A DNA stretch of 64,000 nt from Trichobilharzia regenti (Eukaryota; Platyhelminthes; Trematoda; Strigeidida; Schistosomatidae). Positions within the stretch are counted from its first letter, which is position 1; every line of letters begins with the position of its first letter. The stretch is from contig OX235263.1 of the NCBI GenBank assembly GCA_944472135.2, positions 83,980,721 to 84,044,720 on the forward strand, given 5' to 3'. The notes beneath the pieces are model-generated. The model made no database searches. It was not told where the DNA came from and was given only the letters and a program-made list of their open reading frames with translations. A program made the translations under genes and the position numbers. Shown piece by piece: positions 1 through 11,833 of this stretch.

Positions 1-348
1 GTAGCCCTCTTTTGGCTTCATAAACTTACAGCACTGCATATCCCTTGAAGCATCCCCAGTGCAATATCTCATCAAATGCATCAATTTCAATTCATCACTT
101 GACAGAAAACTACTCAACATGATCTCAAACTCCTTTACAAATTGTAAATAATCAGCCGGGTTTCCATCGAAACACCGTGGTTCAAATTTAGGGAGTTTGA
201 TGTTCCTATTATCCCTGAATGGCGAAACAGTAACATCAACCATGTCATGCTTAACATCAGACACATCGTTACAATTAACAGACAACTCACCATGACTTAC
301 TTTCCTGTTTGCATCCAAGACGCTCTGTCCCTTCTTTGACCCAGGCAT
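1..348 (-). CDS. BEL/Pao-type gag fragment (LTR retrotransposon), runs off the window edge
   Basis: Reading leftward from an ATG at 346-348 the frame is open for 116 codons to the window edge, so the C-terminal part is missing. Residues after the basic N-terminus contain KLPKFEPRCFDGNP, then a Tyr/Phe-rich stretch and a DELKLMHLMRYCTGDA segment. This is the pattern of the DUF1759-type gag region of BEL/Pao elements (proline-Lys-Leu, FxGxP, then SxxEKLxxLxxxxxGxA). Gag proteins of this class form the intracellular particle that packages element RNA. The frame is also open upstream of the chosen ATG to about 430. No LTR was identified. It could instead be a gag from another LTR clade. The neighbouring 1270-1460 RT fragment looks Gypsy-like and is probably a separate insertion. 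Confidence 0.6.
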   Translation of the reverse strand, partial: MPGSKKGQSVLDANRKVSHGELSVNCNDVSDVKHDMVDVTVSPFRDNRNIKLPKFEPRCFDGNPADYLQFVKEFEIMLSSFLSSDELKLMHLMRYCTGDASRDMQCCKFMKPKEGY

Positions 349-693
349 TGTTGAACTTGACCCAATTCCAAAAACGTTCCACATATTGCTTGTTGAAAGA
401 GGACTTGACCGGCACCAGGGAAGATGGACGGTGACTGTCCAAAGTCGTGCCCACTGTCCAAAACCGTTTAAAAACTGACGTTGTACTGTCCGAAACTGTC
501 AGCCACGTCTCGTAAACCGTCAATGCCCAGCTCTTGCTACGCTGGGACTCACGTTGTTCCTTGAAGTTTCTCAGAAACGCTTAGTAATAACGGACGCAAA
601 ACCAAAACACCGATTGGCTACTCGAGAATTCTTTGTTGTAATACCAACATAAAGGCAACTTTAAATTAAGTTTTATTTAAATTCTATGAACAA

Positions 694-1197
694 TTAGATA
701 TTTGTGAGGGAAATGTAGCTATAATTTGATAAGTGTTTAGGTCGACATTTTACAGTTATACAATCAATATTGTCATTTGAGAATTTGAAGCAGACGTTGT
801 TGTCAGTAGACCACTGAGAATTAATAAATGTTGCAACACCACCACCTCCCTTCTTCTTTGAGCTGCATCGGTCTTGTCTGTAGATTGTGAACCCACTTAA
901 GGAGACTAAATTATCGTCATATGAATCATGGAGCCAAGTTTCTTGAACAGTGATTACACCAGTATTACAATATAAATTTGAGTATAATACAGAATGCAAG
1001 TAGTTAATCTTGTTCGATAATAACCTGCAATTTGTGCTCATAATCATGGGAACAGTCATCTGATGCAGTGGACTACACTTTAATGATCTCTGCCACCCAC
1101 CATGGTGCTTTTTCTTAACGTTATTATATACTCGTAAATCAACAGGTTGAAAACATTTTAAATAATCGCCAGAGCAAGTAATGCGACTTGGATACAT
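694..1197 (-). pseudogene. APE-type endonuclease domain of a non-LTR retrotransposon (fragment)
   Basis: An open frame of 167 codons shows the apurinic-endonuclease signature of Jockey/CR1-group elements: NCRLLSNKINYLH at about residues 56-68, the catalytic QETW at 85-88, GFTIYRQDR at 102-110 and a glycine run leading into VATFINS at 117-127. This enzyme nicks target DNA to prime reverse transcription. No RT follows it: the adjoining sequence at the 5' side of the frame is an LTR-element RT piece, so this is a truncated relic although its frame is still open. Clade assignment beyond APE-EN is uncertain. Confidence 0.6.
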
Positions 1198-1269
1198 TAG
1201 TGAATAATTAAAACAAAAAAAATCTGAGGAAATAGATGCAATATGTAGGATGGAAATTTTGGTAGCCCA

Positions 1270-1460
1270 AGGTTTAAGCAGGCCGCCAGATGATCATCAC
1301 TGTAAACCTCTATATTCTTCAAGTCTCTAAGCAACAGTATCGTCAGTATTCTGAAAGTAAACGGCACACCAGCTAGACCAAATGGCATGCGCCTAAGCCG
1401 ATGCTGTTTCTGACCCACGATGAACGTCGTCTTATCTGTTGTACCGATATCTGCCAACAT
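1270..1460 (-). pseudogene. Gypsy-like reverse transcriptase fragment
   Basis: Within an 87-codon frame the residues HRLRRMPFGLAGVPFTF followed about 20 residues later by VYSDD match the RT block of LTR elements (RMPFGLxxAPxTF ... YxDD). The usual alanine-proline is Val-Pro and the first Asp-Asp context is YSDD, so it is likely degenerate. It abuts the endonuclease fragment ending at 1197 and has no detectable protease, RNase H or integrase beside it. Confidence 0.55.
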
Positions 1461-3510
1461 CCCGACCAGAGGTCGAGCACTGTGAGCATATGCAATTATG
1501 ACATCAGAAATACAACCAGCTGTGTATAATGAAATGCTGAAAAACAGTTATAATTAACTGATCTTCTCAACAATGCCAGAACATTCAGTAGAACCAATAT
1601 GTCCATAAATTCCAGAGGTAAATATAGAAGTGATATACACTCTTTCCGTCAAATCGTGTATAGTGACCCGTTCACAAATTTTCAAATGTCCAAAGATTTC
1701 TACAGAGATGCTTAGCAACCGGTGTACAATTTTAGGCAGAACTGACGGCCAAATACCGAAGTTTTTATCAGGGTCGGGGGGCGACCATGTAGTGAAGGCA
1801 ATGACAAGTTGTAGGACATAATATCGCTTAAATCGGACTCACGATAGTCATCGTGAAGGGTTACGGAAGAGGTTAATTGGTAGAGAAGGGTGATTGGTGC
1901 GGGCAGTCTGGAAAGAGCAAGTCCACATACATAATTCGCTAGTGATCTACATGATGGAAGTGAAATAGTCAAATTATGATAAGGAAAGTGGCCCATTGAA
2001 GAGCGCGAATTTCGGAGTGAATGTTACGTGTAGGAGACATGGGGTTGTTGTTCTTTGGGTTAGTTACAGCTCTGAGAGTAAAAGCAACTGTATATTGTGC
2101 TTTTTACTAAACTTTAGTTGTAAAATAGCGGGTTCTGTGTTAAACATTCAGAACAACTTCGACAGAACTGATCATCCCGCGAATGATAAATTGTGTGTTT
2201 TGATTTCAGAGTTTGAATCCTCATATGGTTTTAGAAAGTTTTTACGGGTCAGATAACGTCAAGTGTTAAAATATAGTTAAGGTTTAGGAGAAGGATTACG
2301 CAATTGACACCCCAGCTAGCATTGGCTTCAGGCGCACTGTAGAATGTTTAGGGTAGACTTCAGATAATTGTCCCACGTTCCACAAAGCACCCGAAGAAAA
2401 TGCCAGCTGGGACAGGCAACAAAAGCCTTCTACCCTTTTTAGCCTGAATCCTAAACTACTCAGAACTTGTGAACTGATACTTGATTATCACTGAGATGGC
2501 CTTACTGAAGCGCAACAAAATTACTGCATTTAGGGTTAATGCAATATTTCCTCATTAGAGAGGTTAGGGAATTCTTTATTTTGTTTGATCCTCACCCTGA
2601 AAAAAATGTTATGGCATCGTAATGCAAACATATAGGGAAATGCTTCCTTTCCCACCCAAATATTTGCCCCTAAATTCACAAAATTTCCATAAAGACGTCA
2701 CAATTTTTTATTTACGACTGTAAACCTTTCCTAATATTTCTTTGTATTACAAACACAGATTTATGTACTGAGGATTACTGAAGTCACTGTAGAGTTGGTC
2801 TTCATGAAACTTGCATCCTCTCATTCATTACTCCACCCTACATCACCTTGAATTGAGGAACTAAAATATCAAGAAAATCCAGTTAATGAGTACTAAAATG
2901 AATTACAAACTGTCACAAACACCTAAAATTTTCTGCAAGGAAGGTTATAGATCTTCACCTCACAATATAGGTTGGGAAAGAACTGCCATTTCTTGGCCAA
3001 CAAACTGTAATGTTGTCATGAGTAACTTGTTAAAACCAAGTGATTTTGTCTCAAATAATGAAAGGCATATTCACCACTTACACAAGAAATACTTCCGATA
3101 AACATCCCAGAAGCTACTATAGAATTCGTTAACTTCAAAAATAAGAGCTGATAGCGCATTCATGCTTCTCAGATTTCTTAACACTTTAGTTGTCTAATCT
3201 GACAAATGCAGTCAGATGCTAGCTAACGCACAAGTTCAGGGAATTGAGTATATTTCCTATACTGCAGGATCAGTTAGGAGGTAGGCACCAAATCGAAGAC
3301 ACTATTTTGAAACCTTTTGGTTTGCAGTTAGTCAGGCATTGGAAACGACTGCTTCGAAGACGTTACACAACCACTTGCATTTGCATGAAGTTGTCAGTGT
3401 AGGTGTAAGTGCCTCGCTGGTTAGACCTCGTTAGACAGAACGAGGTTCAAAGGTGTGATCCATTGGTTGGAAGTCGAGCACACAAACCAATGAGCTACAG
3501 TTCCAGGCGT
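1461..3510. other. No recognised gene; unassigned intergenic DNA
   Basis: Several short frames are present but none has a recognisable domain, consistent splice sites or a repeated counterpart elsewhere in the window. The stretch may hold decayed parts of the LTR element to its left. Confidence 0.4.
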
Positions 3511-3700
3511 CGGCGGCACAGTGGTTAGGACTCTCGCCGACCATGCACATGGCCCGGGGTTCGATCCCCTGCCGACGCACACCTGATATCTATGGTCGGC
3601 CTGTAAAATTTGGCCTACCGATATCACATGCTGAAAATTCCATACCTGTACCAAACAATACTATGTGGAATCAAGCTCTAATAAAAAAATATTTATTATT
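3511..3700 (+). mobile_element. tRNA-derived SINE, family C (A-rich tail)
   Basis: The head starts GTCGGCGGCACAGTGG (box A with one mismatch) and contains a perfect box B, GGTTCGATCCC, in a T-arm-like hairpin. The body carries the ACCTGATATC and CTGAAAATTCCATAC blocks and ends in an A-rich tail. Other copies with the same layout are at 25005-25195, 48467-48655 and 58285-58460. It is transcribed by RNA polymerase III if active and depends on a LINE for mobility. Confidence 0.75.
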
Positions 3701-3704
3701 TTAT

Positions 3705-4935
3705 TATATATCTAATTCCTAGAGGAACATAGGGCTTCAGCCGCCCAAGTCTCCATTGCATTCGGTTTTCTGCCAACTTTTTCACCTGGCTCCAAGTCTG
3801 CCCACATGCTTTCGTCTCCTCTTCACATAACCTCCTCCAAGTCACCCTTGGACGATCAACTAGCAGCTTCCCTTTCGGGTTCCACTCGAGGGCTTGTCTA
3901 TTGATGTCACTCGATTTCCTCAGAGTATGGCCAATCCATCTCCATTTCTTCCTGCCTATTTGTTTCACAATCGGTTCCTGATTGGTTCGCTCCCAGAGAT
4001 CCCTGTTGCTGATCTTTTCTGGCCATCTGATCTTGAGTATTGAGCGGAGACAGTTGTTAATGAAGGTTTGAAGTTTGTTTGAGATGCTCTTTATGACTCG
4101 CCAAGTCTCTGATCCGTATAGTAGTACTGACTTCACATTGGAGTTGAAAATCCGGATCTTATTTTTGATGCTGAGTGCTGTTGACCTTCACGCAGACTTA
4201 AGAGTAATGAAAGCTTGTCTTGCTTTTCCGATTCTGGCGTTGATATCCTCGTCAGTTCCGCCTGTAGTTGAAACGATGCTTTCAGGTTCCTCCCATTTAT
4301 GCTGATTGTTGTCTGTTGTTGTTGTTGCTGTTGGTGTTGCCCAGGAATCATCACCTCTGTTTTATCTATGTTCACCTGTAGTCCTATCTTCTCTGGATGC
4401 TTCTTCTGTCAGCTTGTTGCTTTTCACTTGCATATCTTCCATTTTGTGGGAAATCAGACATATGTCATCGGTGAAGTCCAGATCCTCCAAGTTTTTTGTG
4501 TGGATCCATCTTATGCCTGTTTCCTCGTTGCCTGCAGTCTGTCGCACTATCCAATGTACTGCAATCAGGGAAATCATTAGCGATAGTAGACAGCCTTGCT
4601 TCACTCCCCTCCTCACTTCGAAGGCTTCCGTAAGTTTCCCGTTGTGGATTACTTGGTATGCAGCATTGTCGTATAACTGTTGGATGAGATGTATAATTGT
4701 CGACGGCACCCGTAGTAGCGAAGTAGTTGCCAAATGACCTCTCAATCGACACTGTCGAAGGCCTTTTCAAAGTCGATGAAGTTGAGATAGAGAGGTGACT
4801 GCCATTGCAAGCTTTGTCCAATGATGATCCGTAGTATTGCGATTTGATCAATCCATGACTTGTTTCTCCTGAATCCAGCTTTTTCCGGTCGATGTTTTTC
4901 ATCCAGGGCTTGTTTGATTCTCTCCAGGATGATTT
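3705..4935 (-). mobile_element. RTE-clade non-LTR element, family A, RT to 3' end, frameshifted
   Basis: From high to low coordinates the minus strand shows, in shifting frames, an RT block reading LNFIDFEKAFDSVDRE (about 4740-4800), GVKQGCLLS, a catalytic variant FTDDI in place of YADDI (about 4460), then a continuous 146-codon tail at 3696-4136 with VLLYGSETW and KKWRWIGHTLRK. These are hallmarks of schistosome RTE/SR2-like elements. The 3' end reads AAGCCCTATGTTCC and runs into an AT-rich tail. Several frameshifts show that it is dead. No target-site duplication was identified. Confidence 0.75.
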
Positions 4936-4974
4936 ACGCTGCCACCAATCGCTAAAAAAATAATAAAAAAATAT

Positions 4975-6870
4975 TAACCAGTTGAAACGTAAAGGAATAC
5001 AAAAATGTCGATGAGCTGAGTCCTACCATCCTGGTCGTCACTGAAACATGATTTGGATGAGACGTCTAAGGTGTTAGGTTTCACCTGTGTGCTCCGCTGT
5101 CTTGAAGGCTGTGAAACGACTCTTGATATTTGAAACTATGTATTCGTTCCTTAAAATCTACAGCTGACGACAATGAATTACGTACAATCGTCGCCTGTGA
5201 GGTCATCTTTAGGCGCTAAATGCTGATTAGATTGTTGTATCATTGTAATCACTTCGTGTTAGAGCGCATCAAGCAGTGTAGGAGATTTATCAGCTATCTC
5301 ATTTTGAGTAACTTTGATGCACTCAGTATAAACTGAACAGCTCTTTCCTTCATAGGATCCATTATTCATTCTTGACAGCAGATTACTCCTGACTATTGTC
5401 GAGAACACCGTGGTTCTATCCAAGGCTCTTTCTTGTTGGGCCTGGTGCTAATTCATGATACAGATTAGATAAACAGCCCACTTATTCATTTTCCTATAGT
5501 TACTGGTGACCGTAGATTGTTATCGCTTGACAGTAAAACATGTGACTTAGTCGGAATTCAATGCTAGATCTGTCATCGCACTTGGTATGTGGATACCGCA
5601 GCTATTAAGAAACGTAATTCAGCTGTGTTCTGAGCGGTCAATACTGACTCGTCCATTGATGATGCATGGAATAAATTCATTAATGCACTTGAAATGGTTA
5701 CACCTAAATCTACTCAACAGAAGTCTTTTAGTTAGCTAACAATTCGTCTCACCAAAAGAAATTGGTTGGTCAGGACACTTGCGGTGTAGGAAGAGGTTAT
5801 GGAATCTTTTTATCTCTACTGGAGTGCAGTATTTCTGGCTAAATTATTTTGGAAGTAGAAATCAGTCTAAAGCGTTGGTTTACCAGTCTAGGAAGGCATG
5901 TAAATCACAGGTAGTCAGCATATCAGTAGACGTTCTTCGTATGGTAAGAGAACTACGAAAAGCCACTCTTCTACTTGTTGAAGACCCGATATGTTTAACT
6001 GATGATGATGGAGACGCGGTTCACCGGGATAAATAGTCGGCCTTAAGCCCTTGGGTCTAATAGTCGAATCTGGTCCCACTTAATTCATCCTGAGCAGCTG
6101 AGTAGTAACATTAGCCTACATACATACAATTATTTATGCCCGTACAGCCTGGTATATGAAACATCTGCCCCGAGTAACTAGGCTCAAATGACTTCAGTGG
6201 TGTTCGCCAAAATTATCAGTGTACCTATAGTAGATCTACCGGAAGTTGATCTTGAAAGAGAATCTTCACATATTAGAAAGGAACCCATCCGAAATACAAT
6301 GGTCCTGATCAGTGCCATTCATTAATGATATCAGCTCTAGTCTAGACTGTAGAAAAACTGCGGGCGTTAGTGATCAGCATGTTACTGAGCCAATCTAAAC
6401 CACAAAGATTGCCACCGTCAGTTCGGTCTTCAAACCGGTCTTATAAATTCGATTAACAATTACCATCCCGATAGCCTAACCAGTATTACTGTTAAACTAC
6501 TAGAGAATTGTCTGTGTTGCGGTTATTTAACATCTTGATTGTAATAAGTTTCTGGCGGGGGAACAGTCTAGTTGTAGAGGGAGTCATTCTTTTTTCTTAC
6601 TGTCGTTTTTTAAGATAATGCTGGACTAACGTAACTGACGCTAATAGTCCTGTGGGTGCTGTATTGTTAGACTTTAGAAAGGCTTTCAGTAGAGTTTTCC
6701 AGTAAGGTCTGAAAGTAAAGTTGGGTAGTTTTGGAGTTAATGAAATGATGAGGGATTGGGTTCAGGAATTCCCCAAGGTTGGAAGACAAACAGTAAGGGT
6801 TAATGACGTCTTGTCATTATGCCAGTCAGTAAAGAGTAGCGTGTCACAAAGTACGATGTAGTTATGCATG
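4975..6870 (+). mobile_element. Degenerate CR1-like non-LTR retrotransposon (EN and RT remnants)
   Basis: Near 5020 the plus strand reads ELSPTILVVTET followed by a stop where Trp of the TETW endonuclease motif should be. Near 6455-6510 it reads NNYHPDSLTSITVKLLEN, the finger region of CR1/Jockey RTs (NYRPISLTS...KLLE). At 6637 it reads VLLDFRKAFSRVF then a stop, followed by the WVQEF...RQTVRVND segment. Order and spacing fit one element with multiple stops, so it is an old relic (SR1/CR1-type). Its 3' end is not defined. Confidence 0.55.
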
Positions 6871-7690
6871 TCTTTCATAAGACTATGCAGAACTACTTAA
6901 TAAATCGCTTTAATTTACCGAGTATACGGATTTAAAGCGATTGTAGACCATTAGGTGAGAAATTCAGCATAGTATAGAGTAGTGGCTATGAAAGGTTTTA
7001 GAATATTATCCATTCTCCACAAGGTCTTAACAGGTTTTGACACTACTATATTTTGTATATTATATATCCGGCTTATATCAAACCTCATGTTGGATACTAG
7101 TTTCAGGCAGCTAGTGCATATTTCAGATGTAAAGCAGACGTATTATAAAAGGTTCAAGTGATAACGAACAAAGTGGACTAGTCATCAAACCTCTATTATA
7201 AGACAAGATTATATCAACTTTGGTTGTAATAATATTGTTATGATTCATTGAAGGCTTTTTTCAGCACAAGTGATAGGTCTAAGTATGCAAATTTCCAGTA
7301 TTTTGGATTGTATTTTATTTGAAGTGTTTTCTGCTGGACTCTAGAGAACTGCGTAGTTCCCTTTAACAAAGCTTGTAGGAGAGGTCAAATGCTGAGAGAT
7401 GTCAGTTTTGTCGCCAAGTTTATACTAATATTCATTCTTTTCTTAGTTGATCATGTAAAAAGATTGTAGAAAACATTTATTTATTTAGTGAAGATTAGTT
7501 TCATGTGCACTTATTGATGTACAGCAGAAAAAAGGGATAGTTCCCTTCAACAAATAGTAGGCGCAATAATTTGTGACTCTCCAGTAGTAGTCACCTATGA
7601 ACCCAAGGCGGATCGAACTCGGCACCTTCAAGTTACAAAGTGAGCTTGTCGACGATCCCGTGTTAAGTCGTATCGTTACGTGGGTAGTAG
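6871..7690. other. Unassigned; one decayed tRNA-like SINE head near 7595-7665
   Basis: On the minus strand around 7600-7660 a box-B-like GTTCGATCCGCC and a tRNA-like arrangement resemble the SINE family A head, heavily mutated. Nothing else recognised. Confidence 0.3.
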
Positions 7691-7696
7691 TTAGGT

Positions 7697-8215
7697 GTGG
7701 TAGTAGTAGTAGTTAGGCGTAAAGTGTTGGGTAAGAGTGACAAATCAATAGATAAGGTTGTTAAGACGCTACATCGATTAAAATGTTTAGGACATGTGTT
7801 ACGCATGCCGAGCCACTGTCTTATTCGACTGGGAATGTTAGCTGATATAGGACTAGGTTGGGAAAGAGATGGTAGCGGTGAAATCTTTAACGGTTAGTTT
7901 GAGCCATATAAGGTAGTGTAGACTGTCTGGTTATGGTCCTTGGAATGCTAAGAACCATTGACTAGAAGCTGTTGGTGATATGACTGAAAATCCTTTCCAA
8001 TGACTCAGATACATTCAGTCTTTGTGATTTTCCATATCCAATAAAGACTCATGATTTTCCATGTGATTTTTCTTTCTCTCGTACAATTTTGTTTATTATA
8101 TTTCTTCTAAATCTCCTCTTTCTCTTTTCTACCTTTACGTGGTACATGGAGTGTGGCAACTTGAACTGGTGCACATCTGTGCAAAATTGTGTTTTGAGAC
8201 TCAGTTAGTCAGTCA
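7697..8215 (+). mobile_element. RTE-clade element, family B, 3' fragment
   Basis: A 66-codon frame contains LHRLKCLGHVLRMPSH, equivalent to [16 protein letters not shown] in the better copy at 35761-36962, then the downstream MTENPFQ-like block and the 3' untranslated motif CTACATGGAGTGTGGCAAC at about 8140. The 5' part is missing and the frame is broken after about 7900. Confidence 0.65.
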
Positions 8216-8805
8216 TTGAGTATATTATTAGTGCTTTCATGATACTGAAGTGTATTATCTTCCACTTTAAAGCTAAATACTGAGCCTTCAAGTATACAAA
8301 TTCACTTTGGAATCAATTTTCAGTGAATTAACCTCAGTTGAATTGCACGAAAGTGGACATGACTTAACACAACTGTTGTCCGCAAGGCGACATGCTCGAA
8401 GTAATATTTTCATGTATAATCTCACACCTGTCCACCTAGTTTTCAGTATCAGCAGGTGTTAAAAAATTCTGCAGTAGCCTTTTGGAAATGCTTTGAGTAA
8501 TTCACGTGCCATGTTGCTGAATTTTACAGAATGACTGACGTGATGTCAGTGTTAAATAAAATATGGATGATGTTATTGCTATAAGTACAGTAGAGAACTC
8601 CACACCGAATAGACACTGACATGTGCTTTTTTATTGTCAAGAGAGTAACACATCATATGAGCAAGTCAAGGCACGATTCGCATTAACAGTGAAATATAAA
8701 AAAAGCGATGAAGAAGGCAACACTAATGTTTGCGAATTAAATCTCACATCTTACCAGCATAGATTGAAAAAAATTTTGATTGGTTGTAGGAGGATTTCAT
8801 CATGA
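8216..8805. other. No recognised feature
   Basis: AT-rich sequence without domain-bearing frames, tRNA-like boxes or matches to the other repeat families noticed here. Confidence 0.35.
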
Positions 8806-9088
8806 GTGGACATCAGTTAGAGGACCATTAGAAAACCAGCACTAAAGTACTCGAAAGCTGTTTCTGTTGTCCTAGTCTGGGACTCCTCATCGGTACGCAC
8901 CCGCCGCGGAGTTCGAACCCACGACCTTCTGGTTACAAGGCGAGCAAGCTCGTAGCCCATTAAGCCACTCACTGGGACCCGACTCCTCAATGGCCAGTCC
9001 ATAAATTCTAACTTCTGCCAATTCATGGCATAGCGCGACCCTTCTTCGATGACTTACTGCCTCATTTTCAACCTGCTGCACCCTACTG
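8806..9088 (-). mobile_element. SINE family A (hammerhead/tRNA-like), 3' part, split by an RTE insertion
   Basis: Minus-strand sequence matches the 395-bp monomer at 51873-54295: tRNA-like head with box B (GGTTCGA-type, here GTTCGAACTCC) and a damaged hammerhead segment (CCGATGAGGAGTCCC). The remainder of the same SINE resumes at 9967, so the RTE copy at 9089-9966 inserted into it. Confidence 0.7.
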
Positions 9089-9966
9089 TCTGTCTGGATT
9101 CAACATAGAACTTGGCACCGAAGTGCAGCAGTTCGAGTTGCCACGTTCCAAATAGCACACAGAGGTAGACAAGAAGATGAGTGGAGAGAATTAATAGAGT
9201 TTGACAAATATAGGAGTGAAACAGAATGGGTAATGGTAGAAAGGAATATGAAAGATTACAGAGATTGAATACATCTGCGCCATTGACAACGATTTTGAGC
9301 CATGTCACCTATTGTCTCCAGCCATTGATTCCTAGAGTCCCGAGGGCCCCAACCCGGGAGTCTGCATCTCCCTACCTGACTCAGTTTAACTGTCAAGGAT
9401 TTCATGGATTGATGCCATGTTTTTGTTTGGCCACCACTGGCTCTTTTCCAACCTGAACCTATATCAGCTAACAATGCCCGTCGGGGGAGGCGGTGGTTAG
9501 GCATGCGCACCACGTGACCTAGCCATCTTAGTCTATGTAACTTTATAACCTCGTCGATTGATTTTCCCTCTTTGCCCAACACTCTACGCCTAACGTCAAC
9601 ATTACTTATCTTGTGAAACCACCTAACGTGAGACAGAGATCGCAGACATCTATGATCGAAAGCAGTCAACCTTTTCATGTCTTCAACGCGTATTGGCCAT
9701 GTTTCAGAGCCATAGAGAAGGACGGAGCGAACTGATGAGCAGTACACACGTCCCTTGGTTGATAACCGGATGTCACGCCTACGCCAGAGATGGTGTAAGT
9801 CAGCGAAAGCAGCTCGAGCTTTTCGGATCCGTGCTGAGATTTCATCGCCAATCAGTCCGTTGGTGCTAATACAACTCCCCAAGTAGGTGAAGTGGTCAAC
9901 ATGTTCTATCACTTCACTCCCTATCACTAAGTTAGGGGTTGACGTCGTCCAGTCCTGTAGCAGCAT
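9089..9966 (-). mobile_element. RTE-clade element, family B, 5'-truncated copy inserted in a SINE
   Basis: The frame at 9256-9981 encodes the RT C-terminal part: [31 protein letters not shown] and [10 protein letters not shown] blocks, ending [10 protein letters not shown]. The sequence is almost identical to 35761-36640, and both copies share the same 3' untranslated region. The palm with YADD is absent, so this copy is shorter than its sister and cannot be active. It interrupts a family A SINE whose uninterrupted form can be seen near 45290-45340. Confidence 0.8.
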
Positions 9967-10040
9967 GTCACGGCTTCCCACTAGAACCCCAGTTCATGAT
10001 GAATTGCTGTAACTAATGAATCAAATCCCTACAAACCAAT
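9967..10040 (-). mobile_element. SINE family A, distal part (continuation of 8806-9088)
   Basis: TCACGGCTTCCCACTAGAA matches the SINE segment that should directly follow CCCTACTG in an uninterrupted copy. It ends in the CTACAAACCAA terminal block seen in the tandem monomers. Confidence 0.6.
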
Positions 10041-10469
10041 ACTTGAATCCCCATTTTGTTTGATTTTCTCTCCAATATTTCACTAAAAAGTAATTTTTTA
10101 GTTGTTTCATTATGAACGTGTAAAATATCTTCCTTTATTGAAGATACAGTGATATCAAGATGAATCGTTTATCTAATTTTCAGTTTTAATTAGAAACAAT
10201 TTGTCATTCATTCCTTTCATAAAATAAGGCTTCATTTTATTATTGGGATAGACGCCTTGAGTGGAAATAGTGAACTGAGGAAGCATCTATCTGATTGGAT
10301 GAATTTTAACACGTAGGAATTTTAACTACAATCTCTTCAGCAAATGTATTTTGTATGGAGTACTAGTATAGTATTATAACTATTTATGCATTGTGTTCTT
10401 AGTTGAAAATAGGGATTTAACATCTCATCGCCACTGCACTTTGTTCTGTGCAATCATTTTCAACTGACT

Positions 10470-10700
10470 CTAATGGCTGCCTATAAACTTTCATTCCCCC
10501 ATCATAGCCTTTCGTGTATGTCACTGCTCACAGACAGCCAATTCGTTGTTTCCCACTCGAGAGTGCGGCGTTTCAGTGTGAAGGGTCTCCTCAGAATATG
10601 TCTGATTCATTTGCATTTAATTTTGCATATTTGTTTGACAATAGATTGTTGGATGGTGATTCGCTACCTGTCAGCATTCTTTGGTGCTTATTCTTTAATA
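10470..10700 (-). mobile_element. RTE family A remnant
   Basis: The minus strand contains decayed versions of the block found at 47030-47160: the CTCGAG-containing segment, the AGGAGACCCTTCACAC region and the TTGTCAAACAAATATGCAAA segment that corresponds to the QQMYRRKWRWI coding part. No open frame remains. Confidence 0.5.
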
Positions 10701-10829
10701 TCGAGCAAAGAGAGGAAACCAACTGATGAAATACTGTAGTATTCTCTCTCTAAGCTATCCAGGATAGGGAAAGCAAAACTGAAGGAAATTCATTGCTCTG
10801 AAATCTGAGTAGATATTTACACCAATCAG

Positions 10830-11170
10830 TGCAATTCAGGACACTCGAATGTTGTTTAACATTAATATCATGTCAGTGGTTCTATATGCTTCACATGCTT
10901 GGTACGCACATCACCAAAAGTATTTCTAACAGGCTAGTGCAGAATTTTATCAACATCAACCCTTTTCGTTTGATAGTGAAGGTGGAATGGTCAGTCAAAA
11001 AGGATAAGCAACAAGAACCTCTGACACTCAAAAGTCTATTATCCGGAAGGAAATGAAGATGGAATGGACATATGCTGAGAAGAGTGCTTCAAGTGACATT
11101 ACACTGTTATCTTGCAATACAATCCAAAATAGGCAGTAAAGACTCGGTCGTGGGCCTAAAATTTGACACT
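10830..11170 (+). mobile_element. RTE family A remnant inside the left arm
   Basis: Plus-strand frames give NINIMSVVLY, LVQNFININPF and, after a stop, RWNGHMLRRVLQVTL, aligning with [19 protein letters not shown] and WRWIGHTLRK of the 3705-4935 copy. It is the RT C-terminal region with stops. Confidence 0.6.
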
Positions 11171-11199
11171 GATAAGCATACGTGACGAAAAAATGAAGG

Positions 11200-11500
11200 T
11201 TTCAGGATTTCATCATGTGTTAACATCCGTTAAAGAACCATTGGGAAACCTAGGACTAGTAGACAGGACTCCTTATCAGTATGCATACACCACACGGGTT
11301 CGAACCTAGGACCTTCTGGTTACAAGGAGGACTTATAGATCACTAAACCACTGGGACCTGATCGAATGGCCAGTTCGTAAACTCCAACTTTTGCCAATTG
11401 CTGTTATGGCGCAACCACTAGCCAATGTTATCCGTGTCAAGTATTTATCCTCACAGTCGACCTGATGTCTACCCCAATGGTCAGTTGTAGGGTAGTGTAT
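11200..11500 (-). mobile_element. SINE family A copy inside the left arm
   Basis: A tRNA-like head on the minus strand with GGTTCGAACCCG and the CTTGTAACCAGAAGG anticodon-arm block, preceded by the flanking blocks typical of the 395-bp monomer. The hammerhead segment is mutated (CTGATAAGGAGTCC). Confidence 0.65.
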
Positions 11501-11534
11501 GTAGTATTGGATATTGCGCCAAATCCTTATGTTG

Positions 11535-11833
11535 TCAAATGTCTTACCAGCAGAGCGATAAAGATATGTACGGCTGACCTCTTACAAAATGAATTTGAAT
11601 ATATTCACGATTCCTTAACGGCGATGGGCCATCCGAGTAGTTTAATAAAGAAACATCTGAAAACATCAGAGAGAAAACCTGAGACTATCACTGCATGTAA
11701 AAACCTCTATTTATTAAGTTACAATTTAATGATGACCTATCAAGTGAGATTTTATTCCAGAGACTTTCCAGGAGTATACGAAGAACGTTTTACTCAGCAC
11801 ACCTATGGTTGTCATTCTCCAGCCAACAAATGA
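11535..11833 (+). pseudogene. Penelope-like element, RT C-terminal (thumb) region
   Basis: The frame reads VVKCLTSRAIKICTADLLQNEFEYIHDSLTAMGHPSSLIKKHLK in parts, matching the segment after the YKRNVVRSL motif of PLE RTs. Copy 32898-33890 has the fuller version, PIKYKRNVVKSL. Upstream catalytic motifs are missing here because the SINE lies directly before it. It overlaps the next frame by a shift, so the polyprotein is broken. Confidence 0.7.

Noticed and set aside
4306..4737. Plus-strand frames of 93 and 143 codons
   Set aside because: They lie antisense to the RT region of an RTE element and show no domain.
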